Below are positions 34,079-42,955 of a DNA stretch of 64,000 nt, one piece after another. A program made the translations under genes and the position numbers. The notes below the pieces were generated by a model, which saw nothing but the letters and a program-made list of their open reading frames with translations, was not told the DNA's origin and searched no databases. The stretch's first letter is position 1, and every line of letters begins with the position of its first letter. The stretch comes from Pandoraea sp. PE-S2T-3 (GTDB taxonomy: Bacteria > Pseudomonadota > Gammaproteobacteria > Burkholderiales > Burkholderiaceae): contig NZ_NGUQ01000014.1 in NCBI RefSeq assembly GCF_002179965.1, positions 310,001 through 374,000 on the forward strand, given 5' to 3'.

Positions 34079-35650
34079 ATGCAGATCACCGGTGAGATGT
34101 TGATTGGCCGCGCCGACGTGCGCGGCAGCGCGGGCTCGCTGGACGCGTTCGATCCTGCGCGTGGCGAGCGGATCGCGCCCGCGTTCGGCGCGGGCACCCC
34201 GCAGGATGTCGACCGTGCCTGCGAACTCGCGCGCGCCGCGTTCGATCCGTTCCGCGCGTTGCCGCTGGCCAAGCGCGCCGAATTTCTCGAAGCCGTCGCG
34301 CAGGCGATTCTCGATCTGGGCGACGCGCTCATCGAGCGCGCTCATGCCGAAAGCGGCCTGCCCGTAGCGCGCTTGCAAGGCGAGCGTGGCCGCACGGTTG
34401 GTCAATTGCAGATGTTTGCGCAGGTGGTACGCGACGGGCATTTTCTCGACGCCACGATCGATCCGGCACAACCTGCGCGCCAGCCGTTGCCGCGCAGCGA
34501 TTTGCGCCTGTCGAAGATCGGCCTCGGTCCGGTCGCCGTGTTCGGCGCGAGCAACTTCCCGCTGGCGTTCTCGGTGGCGGGTGGCGATACGGCATCGGCG
34601 TTTGCTGCCGGTTGTCCGGTTGTCGTGAAGGCACACTCGGCGCATTTGGGCACGTCGGAACTCGTGGCTCGCGCCGTGCGCTCCGCAGTGCAGAAGCTGG
34701 GGCTGCCGGAAGGTGTCTTCTCGCTGCTCGTCGGTGAGCGCGCGGTGGGCGAGGCACTGGTCGCGCACCCGGCGATTGCGGCCGTCGGCTTCACGGGCTC
34801 GCGCACCGGTGGACTTGCCTTGCAACGTATCGCGCAAGCGCGGGCGGTGCCGATTCCCGTGTATGCGGAAATGAGCAGCATCAATCCGGTGTACGTACTG
34901 CCCGAAGCACTCGCGGCACGCGGTGACGCGATCGCCAAGGGCTTCGCCGACTCGCTCACGATGGGCGTCGGTCAGTTCTGCACGAACCCGGGGCTGGTGC
35001 TGGGTATCGCGGGCGATGCGCTGGAGCGCTTCTGCCAAACCGCCGGTGAAGCGCTCACCGCCAAGGCGGCAGGCACGATGCTGACGGCGGGCATTCATCA
35101 GGCTTACGACAAGGGCGTCGCACGTCTGGCTGATGAGGGCAATGTGTCGCTGGTGGCACGCGGTCAGGCAGGCACGGGATGTCAGGGGCAAGCGGCCCTC
35201 TTCCGCACGACGGCAGCGGCGTTTCTCGCCACTCCGGCGTTGCACGACGAGGTGTTTGGCCCGGCGTCGGTCGTTATTGCGTGCGAGAACGTCGACGAGA
35301 TGATCGCCATCACCGAGCGGCTCGAAGGTCAACTCACCGCCACGTTGCAACTCGATGCCGGCGATGTGGAGACGGCACGCCGTCTGCTGCCGAGTCTGGA
35401 GCGCCGCGCCGGACGCATTCTCGCAAACGGTTTTCCGACCGGCGTCGAAGTGTGTCACGCGATGGTGCACGGCGGCCCGTTCCCGGCCACGTCGAACGCC
35501 ATGTTCACGTCCGTCGGTGCCACGGCGATCGATCGCTTCCTGCGCCCGGTCTGCTATCAGGACCTGCCCGACGCGTTGCTGCCGGACGCGCTGCGTCAAG
35601 ACAATCCGCTCGGTCTGTGGCGTCTGGTCGACGGGGCGCTAACACGATGA
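34079..35650 (+). CDS. 2,5-dioxovalerate (2-oxoglutarate semialdehyde) dehydrogenase
   Basis: A 523-residue NAD(P)-dependent aldehyde dehydrogenase that oxidises 2-oxoglutarate semialdehyde to 2-oxoglutarate, the last step of glucarate/galactarate breakdown. Typical stretches are [46 protein letters not shown] and the catalytic cysteine in [13 protein letters not shown]. It is placed directly after kdgD in the same operon. A perfect 17-bp hairpin lies about 80 bases past its stop. Confidence 0.93.
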   Translation: MQITGEMLIGRADVRGSAGSLDAFDPARGERIAPAFGAGTPQDVDRACELARAAFDPFRALPLAKRAEFLEAVAQAILDLGDALIERAHAESGLPVARLQGERGRTVGQLQMFAQVVRDGHFLDATIDPAQPARQPLPRSDLRLSKIGLGPVAVFGASNFPLAFSVAGGDTASAFAAGCPVVVKAHSAHLGTSELVARAVRSAVQKLGLPEGVFSLLVGERAVGEALVAHPAIAAVGFTGSRTGGLALQRIAQARAVPIPVYAEMSSINPVYVLPEALAARGDAIAKGFADSLTMGVGQFCTNPGLVLGIAGDALERFCQTAGEALTAKAAGTMLTAGIHQAYDKGVARLADEGNVSLVARGQAGTGCQGQAALFRTTAAAFLATPALHDEVFGPASVVIACENVDEMIAITERLEGQLTATLQLDAGDVETARRLLPSLERRAGRILANGFPTGVEVCHAMVHGGPFPATSNAMFTSVGATAIDRFLRPVCYQDLPDALLPDALRQDNPLGLWRLVDGALTR

Positions 35651-35730
35651 AACAAGCCTGACGCAAACTCGATGCACGAGATGCTGCATCGTCAACGCGA
35701 AACCCACACGAAATCTAACGCGTTGACCCC

Positions 35731-35770
35731 CGTGGCGCAGCGACTCGGTTTGACGAGTCGCTGCGCCACG
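35731..35770. terminator. Strong hairpin between convergent genes
   Basis: A perfect 17-bp stem: CGTGGCGCAGCGACTCG (35731-35747) pairs with 35754-35770 around the loop GTTTGA. It sits between two convergent genes. There is no T-run, so it may act as a block to read-through or an mRNA end stabiliser. Confidence 0.65.
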
Positions 35771-35781
35771 CCGCTTTCACT

Positions 35782-36417
35782 TCACTCGTACAACCATCGT
35801 GCAGCCGCGCGTGTCACGCGCGGCATGATGACGTACGTCATCAGTCCCACAATGATCGCCGCCGCCAGCAGCTTCGTCACGACGAAGTTGTCGAGCCACG
35901 GCAGCTGCAACGCGAGCCAGCGCACGGGAAGCGGCACGATCATCGTCAGCGGAAAAATCACCGACAGGGTCAGTAAAAACTGCTTGTAGCGCTTCGCGGG
36001 CTTTTGCCCCGGCGCCGGGTGGAACCAGAACTCAAGCCCGGTCACTGTCTGGCGCTGCTCATCGCGCGCGAGAAACGGCGTGACTTCACCGAGCAACGTT
36101 TGCCGCGCGTCCGACTGGAACCAGTCCTCCGCGTGCGGCAGCGAATCGAACCGCAACGTCACCGTATAGACCGTAGAGCCCGACACGGGACGAAGGACAT
36201 GAACGCCGCGATGCCCGGGAAAACGTTCCGCGATGGGGACGATGCGCTTGAGCCACTGCTCGTACGCCGCGACGGATTCCGCCCGCACGTGATGCTCGAT
36301 GACCGCCGTCACGCTATCGGGGCGTGGCAGGCGGCGGGCCGACAGATCGTCCAGCGAGGCGCTGCGCAGCGACGGATCGCGCGGATCGACGGAGGGTGTG
36401 GACTCTTCAAGTTGCAT
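35782..36417 (-). CDS. ABM-domain protein with C-terminal membrane helices
   Basis: A 211-residue protein. Residues about 35-130 form an antibiotic-biosynthesis-monooxygenase-like ferredoxin fold (VTAVIEHHVRAESVAAYEQW, then HVLRPVSGSTVYTVTLRFDS and LEFWFHP). Two transmembrane helices follow (FLLTLSVIFPLTMIVPLPV and LLAAAIIVGLMTYVIMP). Such membrane-anchored ABM proteins are common in proteobacteria and have no assigned substrate. It may head a short run of minus-strand redox genes further left in transcription order. Confidence 0.8.
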   Translation of the reverse strand: MQLEESTPSVDPRDPSLRSASLDDLSARRLPRPDSVTAVIEHHVRAESVAAYEQWLKRIVPIAERFPGHRGVHVLRPVSGSTVYTVTLRFDSLPHAEDWFQSDARQTLLGEVTPFLARDEQRQTVTGLEFWFHPAPGQKPAKRYKQFLLTLSVIFPLTMIVPLPVRWLALQLPWLDNFVVTKLLAAAIIVGLMTYVIMPRVTRAAARWLYE

Positions 36418-36445
36418 GAAAACCTCTTCGGGTCATTTAAACGTT

Positions 36446-36754
36446 TTAGACGTAGCGCGGGATCGGCCCGTTTTGCGGCGTCGTGTCGTCACCCAGATCC
36501 AGCATGACGCGATCGACATAGCACCAGCCCCAGCCTTCCGGCGGGTCATAACCTTCGATGATGGGATGGCCGGTTTCGTGGAAGTGCGCGTTGGCGTGAC
36601 GGTTCGGCGAGTCGTCGCAGCAGCCCACGTGGCCGCAGGTGCGACACAGTCGCAAGTGCACCCAGCGGCTGCCGGATTTCAAACACTCTTCACACCCCAG
36701 CGCACTGGGCGTGACGTGTTGAATGCTGTCGGTATGCGTGCAACGTTTGGACAT
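36446..36754 (-). CDS. UBP-type zinc finger protein
   Basis: A 102-residue cytoplasmic protein that is almost entirely a ZnF-UBP domain. Zinc ligands are visible in order: CTH near the start, CEECL, LRLCRTCGHVGCCDD, and the histidines of HANAHFHETGHP. In eukaryotes this fold binds the ubiquitin C-terminus; in bacteria its partner is unknown. It lies 12 bases downstream of the FAD oxidoreductase gene, a pairing seen in other bacteria, which suggests joint function. Confidence 0.9.
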   Translation of the reverse strand: MSKRCTHTDSIQHVTPSALGCEECLKSGSRWVHLRLCRTCGHVGCCDDSPNRHANAHFHETGHPIIEGYDPPEGWGWCYVDRVMLDLGDDTTPQNGPIPRYV

Positions 36755-36766
36755 GGCGATCTCTCC

Positions 36767-38047
36767 TCAAAGGGTTGCGAGATGCTGGTGGATAAACGCA
36801 ACAGCCATCGCGCCTTCGCCCACCGCGGACGCGACGCGCTTCATCGAACCGTGCCGCACATCTCCCACGGCGAAAGAACCGGGCACGCTGGTTTCGAGTG
36901 GAAACGGCGCACGCGCCAGCGGCCAGCGCGCGGCTGCCAACATCGCCGGCGTGAGGTCGGGCCCCGTGACTAGATAACCAGACCCGTCGCGTGCGATCGC
37001 CGTGTCGCGTGCCCAATCGGTATTCGGCAGTCCGCCGATACAGACGAACAAATGATGCGTCGCCAGTACCTGCTCGGCACCGCTCTCGCGCTCGCGAACC
37101 GTGATCGCTTCCAGAAAATTGCCGCCATGCAGCGCGCTCACTTCGCAGCCCACGGCCACCCGAATGTTGGGCGTGCCCTGTATCTTCTGAATCAGATAGT
37201 CGGACAGCGTATCCGCCAAGCGCGCGCCGCGCACCAGAATGACGACCTCGCGGGCATACGCGGCCAAGTGAATGGACGCCTGCCCTGCCGAGTTGCCGCC
37301 CCCCACGACATACACCGTCTCACCGGTGCACATGGGCGCTTCGCTGGCGCCAGCGCCGTAAAAGAGACCCAGTCCCTGCAACCGTGCCTCGTCCGGCAAG
37401 CCAAGCCGACGCCACTCGATGCCGGTCGCGCAGATGTTGGTGCTCGCGCAAAGCTGTGTGCCATCGGCCAGATCGACGTGAATGCCACCGTCGCCAAAGA
37501 CGGCATAGATACCTTCGCGCAGCCGAAGAATCTCCGCGCCGAAACGCACCGCCTGCTGGCGTGCGCGCTCGGCCAGTTCGCCGCCACTGATGCCCTGTGG
37601 AAAGCCCAGATAGTTTTCGATCAGCGACGAGTTGCCCGCCTGCCCGCCGATTGCATCGCGCTCGACGAGCACGGTGCTCAAGCCTTCGGACGCGGCATAC
37701 ACTGCCGCGCTCAGCCCGGCCGGACCGGCACCGTAGATCGACACGTCGTATGCCTTTCGGCGGGGCTTTTCCACCCATCCCAGCCGCTTGGCGACGTCGG
37801 CAACGCTCGGGTTGAATAACCGCGTGCCGTCGGGAAATTCGCACACTGGCAGGCCCGGATCGTCCAGCCCCCGGATACCGGGAATGCGACGCGCGGCGGC
37901 CTCGTCCAGTTCTACCCAATCGTAGGTGACTACGCTTCGGCTCAGGAAGTCGCGAATCTCGAACGCGCGTGCGGAATAGGCACCCCCGAGCAGTCGAACC
38001 CGGGGATGTTGGACGTCAACTGAATCGGTGGCGGCAAGCGATGTCAT
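36767..38047 (-). CDS. Thioredoxin-reductase-like FAD oxidoreductase lacking CxxC
   Basis: A 426-residue protein with two parts. Residues 1-95 look like a thioredoxin/glutaredoxin fold (VRLLGGAYSARAFEIRDFL, then GLPVCEFPDGTRLFNPS), but the CxxC position reads YSARA. Residues 100-426 are thioredoxin-reductase-like: SIYGAGPAGLSAAVYAASEG for FAD, GGQAGNSSLIENYLGFP, VVGGGNSAGQASIHLA for NAD(P)H and SFAVGDVRHGSMKRVASAVG. The redox CxxC expected between the two nucleotide domains is replaced by YGAGASEAPMC. It therefore cannot be an ordinary thioredoxin reductase. Confidence 0.88.
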   Translation of the reverse strand: MTSLAATDSVDVQHPRVRLLGGAYSARAFEIRDFLSRSVVTYDWVELDEAAARRIPGIRGLDDPGLPVCEFPDGTRLFNPSVADVAKRLGWVEKPRRKAYDVSIYGAGPAGLSAAVYAASEGLSTVLVERDAIGGQAGNSSLIENYLGFPQGISGGELAERARQQAVRFGAEILRLREGIYAVFGDGGIHVDLADGTQLCASTNICATGIEWRRLGLPDEARLQGLGLFYGAGASEAPMCTGETVYVVGGGNSAGQASIHLAAYAREVVILVRGARLADTLSDYLIQKIQGTPNIRVAVGCEVSALHGGNFLEAITVRERESGAEQVLATHHLFVCIGGLPNTDWARDTAIARDGSGYLVTGPDLTPAMLAAARWPLARAPFPLETSVPGSFAVGDVRHGSMKRVASAVGEGAMAVAFIHQHLATL

Positions 38048-38088
38048 GACAGCTCCGTATCGTCGTAAGGTCCGGCGTCTATCGATCG

Positions 38089-38406
38089 TCAGAGGCCCAG
38101 CAAGACGCGGCCCGCTTCGGCCAGCAAATCGTGCGTCTCGGGATGGGCGCGCATGTACGCCGCAAAGACGGGGCACTGCGGAATGACCCGCAGTCCGCGC
38201 TCACGCGCAGAGGCGAGCCCCGCGAGCACAAGCTTCGTCGCGATCCCCTGCCCACGCAGCGCATCGGGCACCAGCGTATGGATGAACGTGATGACGTTGC
38301 CTTCGATCGAATAAATCGCAACGGCGTGCTCGCCCTGTGCCAGATATTCGAAGCGGTGCTTCGACGGGTTGTCGTGAACCTGAATCGGCGTGGATGACGT
38401 GGTCAT
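38089..38406 (-). CDS. Small GNAT-like N-acetyltransferase
   Basis: A 105-residue protein of the YjdJ/GTA-like minimal GNAT family. The acetyl-CoA loop is VPDALRGQGIATKLV, preceded by VITFIHTLV. The C-terminus has RVIPQCPVFAAYMRAHPE, the conserved end of this family. Substrates are unknown. It lies upstream of the FAD oxidoreductase gene with a 41-base gap and may be in the same transcription unit. Confidence 0.9.
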   Translation of the reverse strand: MTTSSTPIQVHDNPSKHRFEYLAQGEHAVAIYSIEGNVITFIHTLVPDALRGQGIATKLVLAGLASARERGLRVIPQCPVFAAYMRAHPETHDLLAEAGRVLLGL

Positions 38407-38474
38407 GTCAATGTCTCGGTGAGGGGCGCTGATTTAAGCTTTCCGCGCCCCCGGGGCACCCGCCCCTTTTTTCT

Positions 38475-38506
38475 CTTAGCCTCTTGGCCTCTTGGCCTCT
38501 TAGCCC
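38475..38506. repeat. 8-bp tandem repeat x4 containing a stop codon
   Basis: Units CTTAGCCT, CTTGGCCT, CTTGGCCT and CTTAGCCC. The fourth holds the TAA stop (38500-38502, minus strand) of the alpha/beta hydrolase; the first supplies another TAA 24 bases on, in the same frame. Confidence 0.85.
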
Positions 38507-39321
38507 CGGATGAACGCCAGCAGGTCGGCGTTGAGCTGATCGGCGTGCGTGCTGGCGGTAGCGTGCGGCGCACCGGCGTAGACCTTGAACTGCGCCCCCT
38601 TGATCATTTCCGCCGCGAGCTTGCCCGTGGCTTCCATCGGCACGACCTGATCGTCGTCGCCGTGGATCACGAGGGTCGGCACGTCGATCTTCGCCATATC
38701 GGGACGGAAGTCCGTTTCTGAGAAGGCAGTCACGCAGTCGATGGTGGCTTTGATCGACGCCTGCAACGCGATCTGCAACGTCTGCTTCAAGACTCCCTGC
38801 GACACTTTCGCGCCCGGACGATTGGTGCCGTAAAACACTGTGCTGAAGTCGTCAATAAACTGCGGGCGGTCGGCGGCAAGCCCGGCACGGATCCCGGCGA
38901 ACAGCGAGGCGTCGGGGCCCTGTGGGTGGTCCGCCGTCTTGACGAACAACGGCGTCACCGCGCTGATGAGCGCCAGCTTGGCAATCCGTGAGCTGCCTTT
39001 GCGTGCGATGTAGCGCGTCACGTCGCCCCCGCCCATCGAGAAGCCCGCAAGGATCACGTCCTTCAGATCAAGCGCTTCGATGAGTTCCGCAATATCGTCG
39101 GCGAACGTGTCGTAGTCGTAGCCGGTCCACGGTTGGCTCGACCGGCCGAAACCCCGGCGATCGAACGCGATGGCACGGTAGCCGCGTTCGGCGAAAAACA
39201 GCATTTGCGCGTCCCACATGTCGGCGCTCAGCGGCCAGCCGTGGCTGAAGAGGATGGGCTGGCCCGAACCCCAGTCCTTGTAGTAAAGCTCGGTGCCGTC
39301 GCGCAGTGTCAGAGTCGTCAT
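38500..39321 (-). CDS. Alpha/beta hydrolase (non-heme chloroperoxidase type)
   Basis: A 273-residue cytoplasmic hydrolase related to cofactor-free haloperoxidases and arylesterases. The oxyanion segment is LFSHGWPLSADMWD. The nucleophile serine is in LAGFSMGGGDVTRY, the acid in VIHGDDDQVVPM and the histidine in AGAPHATAST. The ATG at 39321 follows GGAAC. It may be cotranscribed with the DoxX, amidohydrolase, XapX and hydrolase genes upstream. Confidence 0.92.
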   Translation of the reverse strand: MTTLTLRDGTELYYKDWGSGQPILFSHGWPLSADMWDAQMLFFAERGYRAIAFDRRGFGRSSQPWTGYDYDTFADDIAELIEALDLKDVILAGFSMGGGDVTRYIARKGSSRIAKLALISAVTPLFVKTADHPQGPDASLFAGIRAGLAADRPQFIDDFSTVFYGTNRPGAKVSQGVLKQTLQIALQASIKATIDCVTAFSETDFRPDMAKIDVPTLVIHGDDDQVVPMEATGKLAAEMIKGAQFKVYAGAPHATASTHADQLNADLLAFIRG

Positions 39322-39381
39322 GATGCGTTCCAAATAGGTGAGGAAACAGGATCGAAAAAACGAAGCACTTACCGTTGTCGT

Positions 39382-39795
39382 TCAGGCATCCGCACGTGAC
39401 TTCCAGTCGTGCCATGCCACCAGCAGAAAACCGCCAACCAAACCCAGATGCTCGAAGAACGCGTTCTCGGCCATGAAGCGCCCGGGTTGCGGCATCTCCC
39501 AGAAGCGCAGGGCCACGAACGTCGCGAACAGCGTGAACGCCGCCAGCGCCACGGCCCCGAGCCAGCGGTAGACGCCCGTGAGGATGAGCGCAGACGCGCC
39601 CAACTCAAGCACGATGACCGCGGCGGCCATCGGCGCCGCCGGCGACACGCCGAAGTGCTGCATCTCGGCGATGGCCCCATTGAAGTCCATCGCCTTGTCC
39701 AGGCCGCCCTGCAAGTAGGCGGCGCACAACAACAGCAGGGCAATCCACCGCAAGGCGGGCGCGGGTTGCCAACGCGCAACGGTTGACGTGGCCAT
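39382..39795 (-). CDS. DoxX-family membrane protein
   Basis: A 137-residue inner-membrane protein with four helices. It shows the DoxX pattern YLQGGLDKAMDFNGAIAEMQ, LELGASALILTG and FMAENAFFEHLGLVGGFLL. DoxX-like proteins often accompany small redox enzymes, with roles in quinone or thiol redox proposed. The start at 39795 is 2 bases from the amidohydrolase stop, so the two are coupled. Confidence 0.9.
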   Translation of the reverse strand: MATSTVARWQPAPALRWIALLLLCAAYLQGGLDKAMDFNGAIAEMQHFGVSPAAPMAAAVIVLELGASALILTGVYRWLGAVALAAFTLFATFVALRFWEMPQPGRFMAENAFFEHLGLVGGFLLVAWHDWKSRADA

Positions 39796-39797
39796 CG

Positions 39798-41708
39798 TCA
39801 CACCGCCCAGCAGGCGCAACCCAACGCGCCCCAGAAGCCCTTCAGATCGGAGACCGGCAGCTTGCTGCTCCACGCCGTGGCGTGCTGGTGCGCGTGCACA
39901 TTGCAGTTGTTGGCGCAGGCGCACGCTGCTGCTGCGTTGTGCAATGCCTTTTGCATGGGCGTGCCGTTTGCCGGCGCTTCCTTGTCGGCCCAACCGGCGT
40001 AGCCACCGAAGGTGCGCGCAGGCGACCAGTCGGGCATGGCCACCGGCGGCGTGCCTTCGTCGAGCGACGCGAACGGACCCGCACCGTAGACGACCTTGCC
40101 GCCGACCATCGTGAGCAGCGCCGTCGTGTCGGCGATGTCCGATTCAGGGCAGCCGAAGAAGTCGCGGTCGGGCACGATGAGGTCAGCCAACTGGCCTGCC
40201 TCGATACGGCCCTTCTTGCCGACTTCGTTGGAGAACCACGTGACCTTCTCGGTCCACATGCGCAACGCGGTCTCGCGGTCCACGCAGTTCGCCTGCGGGT
40301 AAAGCTGCATGCCGCCCACGGTCTTGCCCGTGACCAGCCACGACAGCGATACCCACGGGTTGTAGCTGGCCACACGCGTCGCGTCGGTACCGGCGGACAC
40401 GTTCACGCCCTTCTCCAGCATCCGCTTGACGGGCGGCGTGGCCTCGGCTGCGCCCGCACCGTAGCGCTCGACGAAATACTCGCCCTGATAGGCCATCCGG
40501 TGCTGCACGGCAATGCCGCCGCCGAGGGCCGCGATGCGGTCGATCGACTTCTCGGAGATCGTCTCGCAGTGGTCGAAGAACCAGTTCAGGCCTGCGAGCG
40601 GCGTGTCCTGGTTGACCTTCTCGAACACATCGAGCGCACGTTCGATGGTTTCGTCGTAAGTCGCGTGCAGGCGCCACGGCCAGCGGTTCTGCGCGAGCAC
40701 ACGCACCACCTCTTCGAGTTCGCCCTCCATCTCGGGCGCCATGTCCGGGCGCGGCTGACGGAAGTCTTCGAAGTCGGCCGCAGAAAACACCAGCATCTCG
40801 CCCGCGCCGTTGTGGCGGAAGTAATCGTCGCCCTGCTTGTACGTGGACGTCGCGGTCCAGTTCAGGAAGTCTTCCTTCTCCTGCTTCGGCTTCTGCGTGA
40901 ACAGGTTGTAAGCCAGCCGGATCGTGAGTTGGCCCGCATCGGCCAACTGCTGGATCACCTGATAGTCCTCGGGGTAGTTCTGAAAGCCCCCGCCTGCGTC
41001 GATGGCGCCGGTCACGCCCAGACGGTTGAGCTCACGCATGAAGTGACGCGTGGAATTGACCTGATACTCCAGCGGCAGCTTCGGGCCCTTGGCCAGCGTG
41101 GCGTAAAGGATGGAGGCATTCGGCTTGGCCAGCAGCAGCCCTGTCGGGTTGCCCGCGCTGTCTCGCACGATTTCGCCGCCCGGCGGCGCAGGGGTATCTC
41201 GCGTGTAGCCCACGGCGCGCAGCGCCGCCCCGTTGAGCAGCGCACGGTCATAAAGGTGCAGGATGAAGACGGGGGTATCGGGGGCCACCGCGTTGAGCTC
41301 GGCGATGGTCGGCAGGCGCTTCTCGACGAACTGATGTTCCGTGAAACCACCCACCACGCGTACCCATTGCGGGGCGGGCGTGATCGCCACCTGACGCTTG
41401 AGCATGCCCATGGCATCGGCCAGACTGCGCACGCCGTCCCAGCGCAATTCCAGATTGAAATTGAGCCCGCCGCGAATGATGTGCAGGTGGTTGTCGATCA
41501 GACCGGGCAATACCGGCTTGCCTTGCAGATTGACCACCCGGGTGGCGCTGCCGGCGAGCGGCAGCACGTCTTCGGCGCGGCCGACGCGCACGAAACGGCC
41601 GTCCTTGATGGCCACGGCACTCGCCGTCGGATTGGTGCGGTCCAGCGTGGTGAAGCGCCCGTTGTGCAGGATGAGGTCGGGAGCAGTCGAGGCAGTCGTA
41701 TCGTGCAT
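39798..41708 (-). CDS. YtcJ-like amidohydrolase with Cys/His-rich C-terminal tail
   Basis: A 636-residue amidohydrolase-superfamily protein. The N-terminal beta-sandwich and first metal motif are VLPGLIDNHLHIIRGG. Later come WRLHATYDETIERALDVF, NWFFDHCETIS and the aspartate region NVSAGTDATRVASYNPW. YtcJ relatives usually end near 540-560. Here the last 45 residues hold CACANNCNVHAHQHA and a terminal GCACWAV, a likely metal-binding tail. The substrate is unknown; the operon context (XapX, DoxX, cysteine hydrolase) recurs in Burkholderiaceae. Confidence 0.88.
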   Translation of the reverse strand: MHDTTASTAPDLILHNGRFTTLDRTNPTASAVAIKDGRFVRVGRAEDVLPLAGSATRVVNLQGKPVLPGLIDNHLHIIRGGLNFNLELRWDGVRSLADAMGMLKRQVAITPAPQWVRVVGGFTEHQFVEKRLPTIAELNAVAPDTPVFILHLYDRALLNGAALRAVGYTRDTPAPPGGEIVRDSAGNPTGLLLAKPNASILYATLAKGPKLPLEYQVNSTRHFMRELNRLGVTGAIDAGGGFQNYPEDYQVIQQLADAGQLTIRLAYNLFTQKPKQEKEDFLNWTATSTYKQGDDYFRHNGAGEMLVFSAADFEDFRQPRPDMAPEMEGELEEVVRVLAQNRWPWRLHATYDETIERALDVFEKVNQDTPLAGLNWFFDHCETISEKSIDRIAALGGGIAVQHRMAYQGEYFVERYGAGAAEATPPVKRMLEKGVNVSAGTDATRVASYNPWVSLSWLVTGKTVGGMQLYPQANCVDRETALRMWTEKVTWFSNEVGKKGRIEAGQLADLIVPDRDFFGCPESDIADTTALLTMVGGKVVYGAGPFASLDEGTPPVAMPDWSPARTFGGYAGWADKEAPANGTPMQKALHNAAAACACANNCNVHAHQHATAWSSKLPVSDLKGFWGALGCACWAV

Positions 41709-41756
41709 GTCGGTTTCCTTGGCTTGACGAAGTGGAGCGTCGCAATTCCGCGAGGA

Positions 41757-42059
41757 TCAGGTGCGGTCTTTCTGCGTGGAGGGCGTGGAGGTCGTGGAGG
41801 TCGTGGCCGCGACATCGGTCTTGTCGCAGCGCGGCAATTCGCCGAACACATGCGGCTTGACCTGCTGGCGCAACCACGAGGTCGTAACAGCATCAGGCTT
41901 GACCCACCCTTTGACGAGCGGCGGGATCTGCTCGCCGAGCAGAATCCCGAGAAGCCCTACCAGAGCGATCACTGGCGGGGCCGGTGAGCGCACGTGGAAC
42001 AGCGCGTAGATCACGCCAACGAGCATCCCGATGGCCAGTGACAGAAGGTAGGGCTTCAT
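41757..42059 (-). CDS. XapX/DUF1427 small membrane protein
   Basis: A 100-residue protein with two helices: LLSLAIGMLVGVIYALFHV and VIALVGLLGILLGEQIPP. This is the XapX domain core (GxLxGxxYxxxxVxSPAPP). The C-terminal third is soluble, with a Thr/Ser-rich repeat near the end encoded by a 9-bp DNA repeat. XapX proteins have unknown function and are often next to isochorismatase-like hydrolases, as here (14 bases away). Confidence 0.88.
   Translation of the reverse strand: MKPYLLSLAIGMLVGVIYALFHVRSPAPPVIALVGLLGILLGEQIPPLVKGWVKPDAVTTSWLRQQVKPHVFGELPRCDKTDVAATTSTTSTPSTQKDRT
41774..41809. repeat. 9-bp repeat x4 near the 3' end of the XapX gene
   Basis: Units GCGTGGAGG, GCGTGGAGG, TCGTGGAGG and TCGTGGCCG, in frame, encoding a Thr/Ser-rich stretch 6-18 codons before the stop. 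Confidence 0.75.
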
Positions 42060-42073
42060 TGTGACGCTCCGGC

Positions 42074-42736
42074 TCAGGCTTCGTGGGCGTTGAACATCGT
42101 CTTGGCGTAGTTGATGCCGATACCGTACGAGCCGCCCCACTTCTTCGCAATACCCGTGGTCATGTCGTACGTGTCGGTGCGCGCCCAGTCGCGTTGCAAC
42201 TCAAGCAGATACTGCAAGGCCGTCATCGGGCGGGCACCCGCCTGAATCATGCGCTCGACGGCACGCTCATGCGCCTCGGTCGACACATCGCCGCTGGCGT
42301 CGGTGATCACATACACCTCGAAGCCCTGATCGATCGCCGAGAGGGCCGGCCCGACGATGCACACGCCGGTCCACAGGCCCGCCAGCACGATGCGCGACTT
42401 GCCGATCTCGTTCACACGGCGGATCACGCCCTCGTCTTCCCACGTATTCATCGAGGTGCGGTCCAGCATCGCCTGACCGGGGAACGGTGCCGTCACTTCG
42501 TCGAACATCGGGCCGCTGAAGCTCTTTTCCGCCACGGTGGTGAGGATCGTCGACACGCCGAAACCGGCAGCAGCGTTCGCGACCAGCGCCGCGTTGTTAC
42601 GCAGCGTGACGGCGTCGATGGAGTGCGTAGCGAAGGCCATTTGCGACTGGAAGTCGATCATGATCAGCGTGTGGTCTTGCGGCGTGAGCAACAGAGCACC
42701 GGGCTTGGCAACGGCGACGGGTTTGGTGAGGGCCAT
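42074..42736 (-). CDS. YcaC-like cysteine hydrolase
   Basis: A 220-residue isochorismatase-superfamily hydrolase close to YcaC. The catalytic aspartate is in LIMIDFQSQMAFA, the lysine in VAEKSFSGPMFDE, and the nucleophile cysteine in LAGLWTGVCIVGPALSA. The typical YcaC end MTTGIAKKWGGSYGIGINYA is present. It is the first gene of the minus-strand operon and is divergent from the LysR gene, which probably regulates it. The natural substrate of YcaC proteins is unknown. Confidence 0.92.
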   Translation of the reverse strand: MALTKPVAVAKPGALLLTPQDHTLIMIDFQSQMAFATHSIDAVTLRNNAALVANAAAGFGVSTILTTVAEKSFSGPMFDEVTAPFPGQAMLDRTSMNTWEDEGVIRRVNEIGKSRIVLAGLWTGVCIVGPALSAIDQGFEVYVITDASGDVSTEAHERAVERMIQAGARPMTALQYLLELQRDWARTDTYDMTTGIAKKWGGSYGIGINYAKTMFNAHEA

Positions 42737-42915
42737 GGTAAGTCTCCTAATGTCAGAAAAAGAAAAAATGAACGGGAAATTGCGTCTTGCTGTTCGATAA
42801 AATTCACTAAATCAACATCGGCGGCTCATGTATGCTTTCGTCTGTGTTTCCCGCCGCGTTGGAAGAAGTTTCGTCGGAATCAAGGCACCCAAGGTTGAAG
42901 GTTTTGTCGACTTAC

Positions 42916-42932
42916 CATCGAAAATTTCGATG
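42916..42932. promoter_or_regulatory. Perfect palindrome in the LysR/hydrolase divergent promoter
   Basis: CATCGAAA-A-TTTCGATG, a 17-bp perfect inverted repeat with an embedded T-N11-A pattern typical of LysR boxes. It is 24 bases before the lysR start and 180 bases from the divergent hydrolase start. Confidence 0.6.
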
Positions 42933-42955
42933 ATGGAATTTTTGGAGATTCATCC

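Noticed and set aside
39783-41987. A 734-codon open frame on the plus strand
   Set aside because: It lies antisense to the amidohydrolase and DoxX genes, which have clear family motifs. Its translation is Arg/His/Val-rich with no domain, as expected from high-GC shadow frames.
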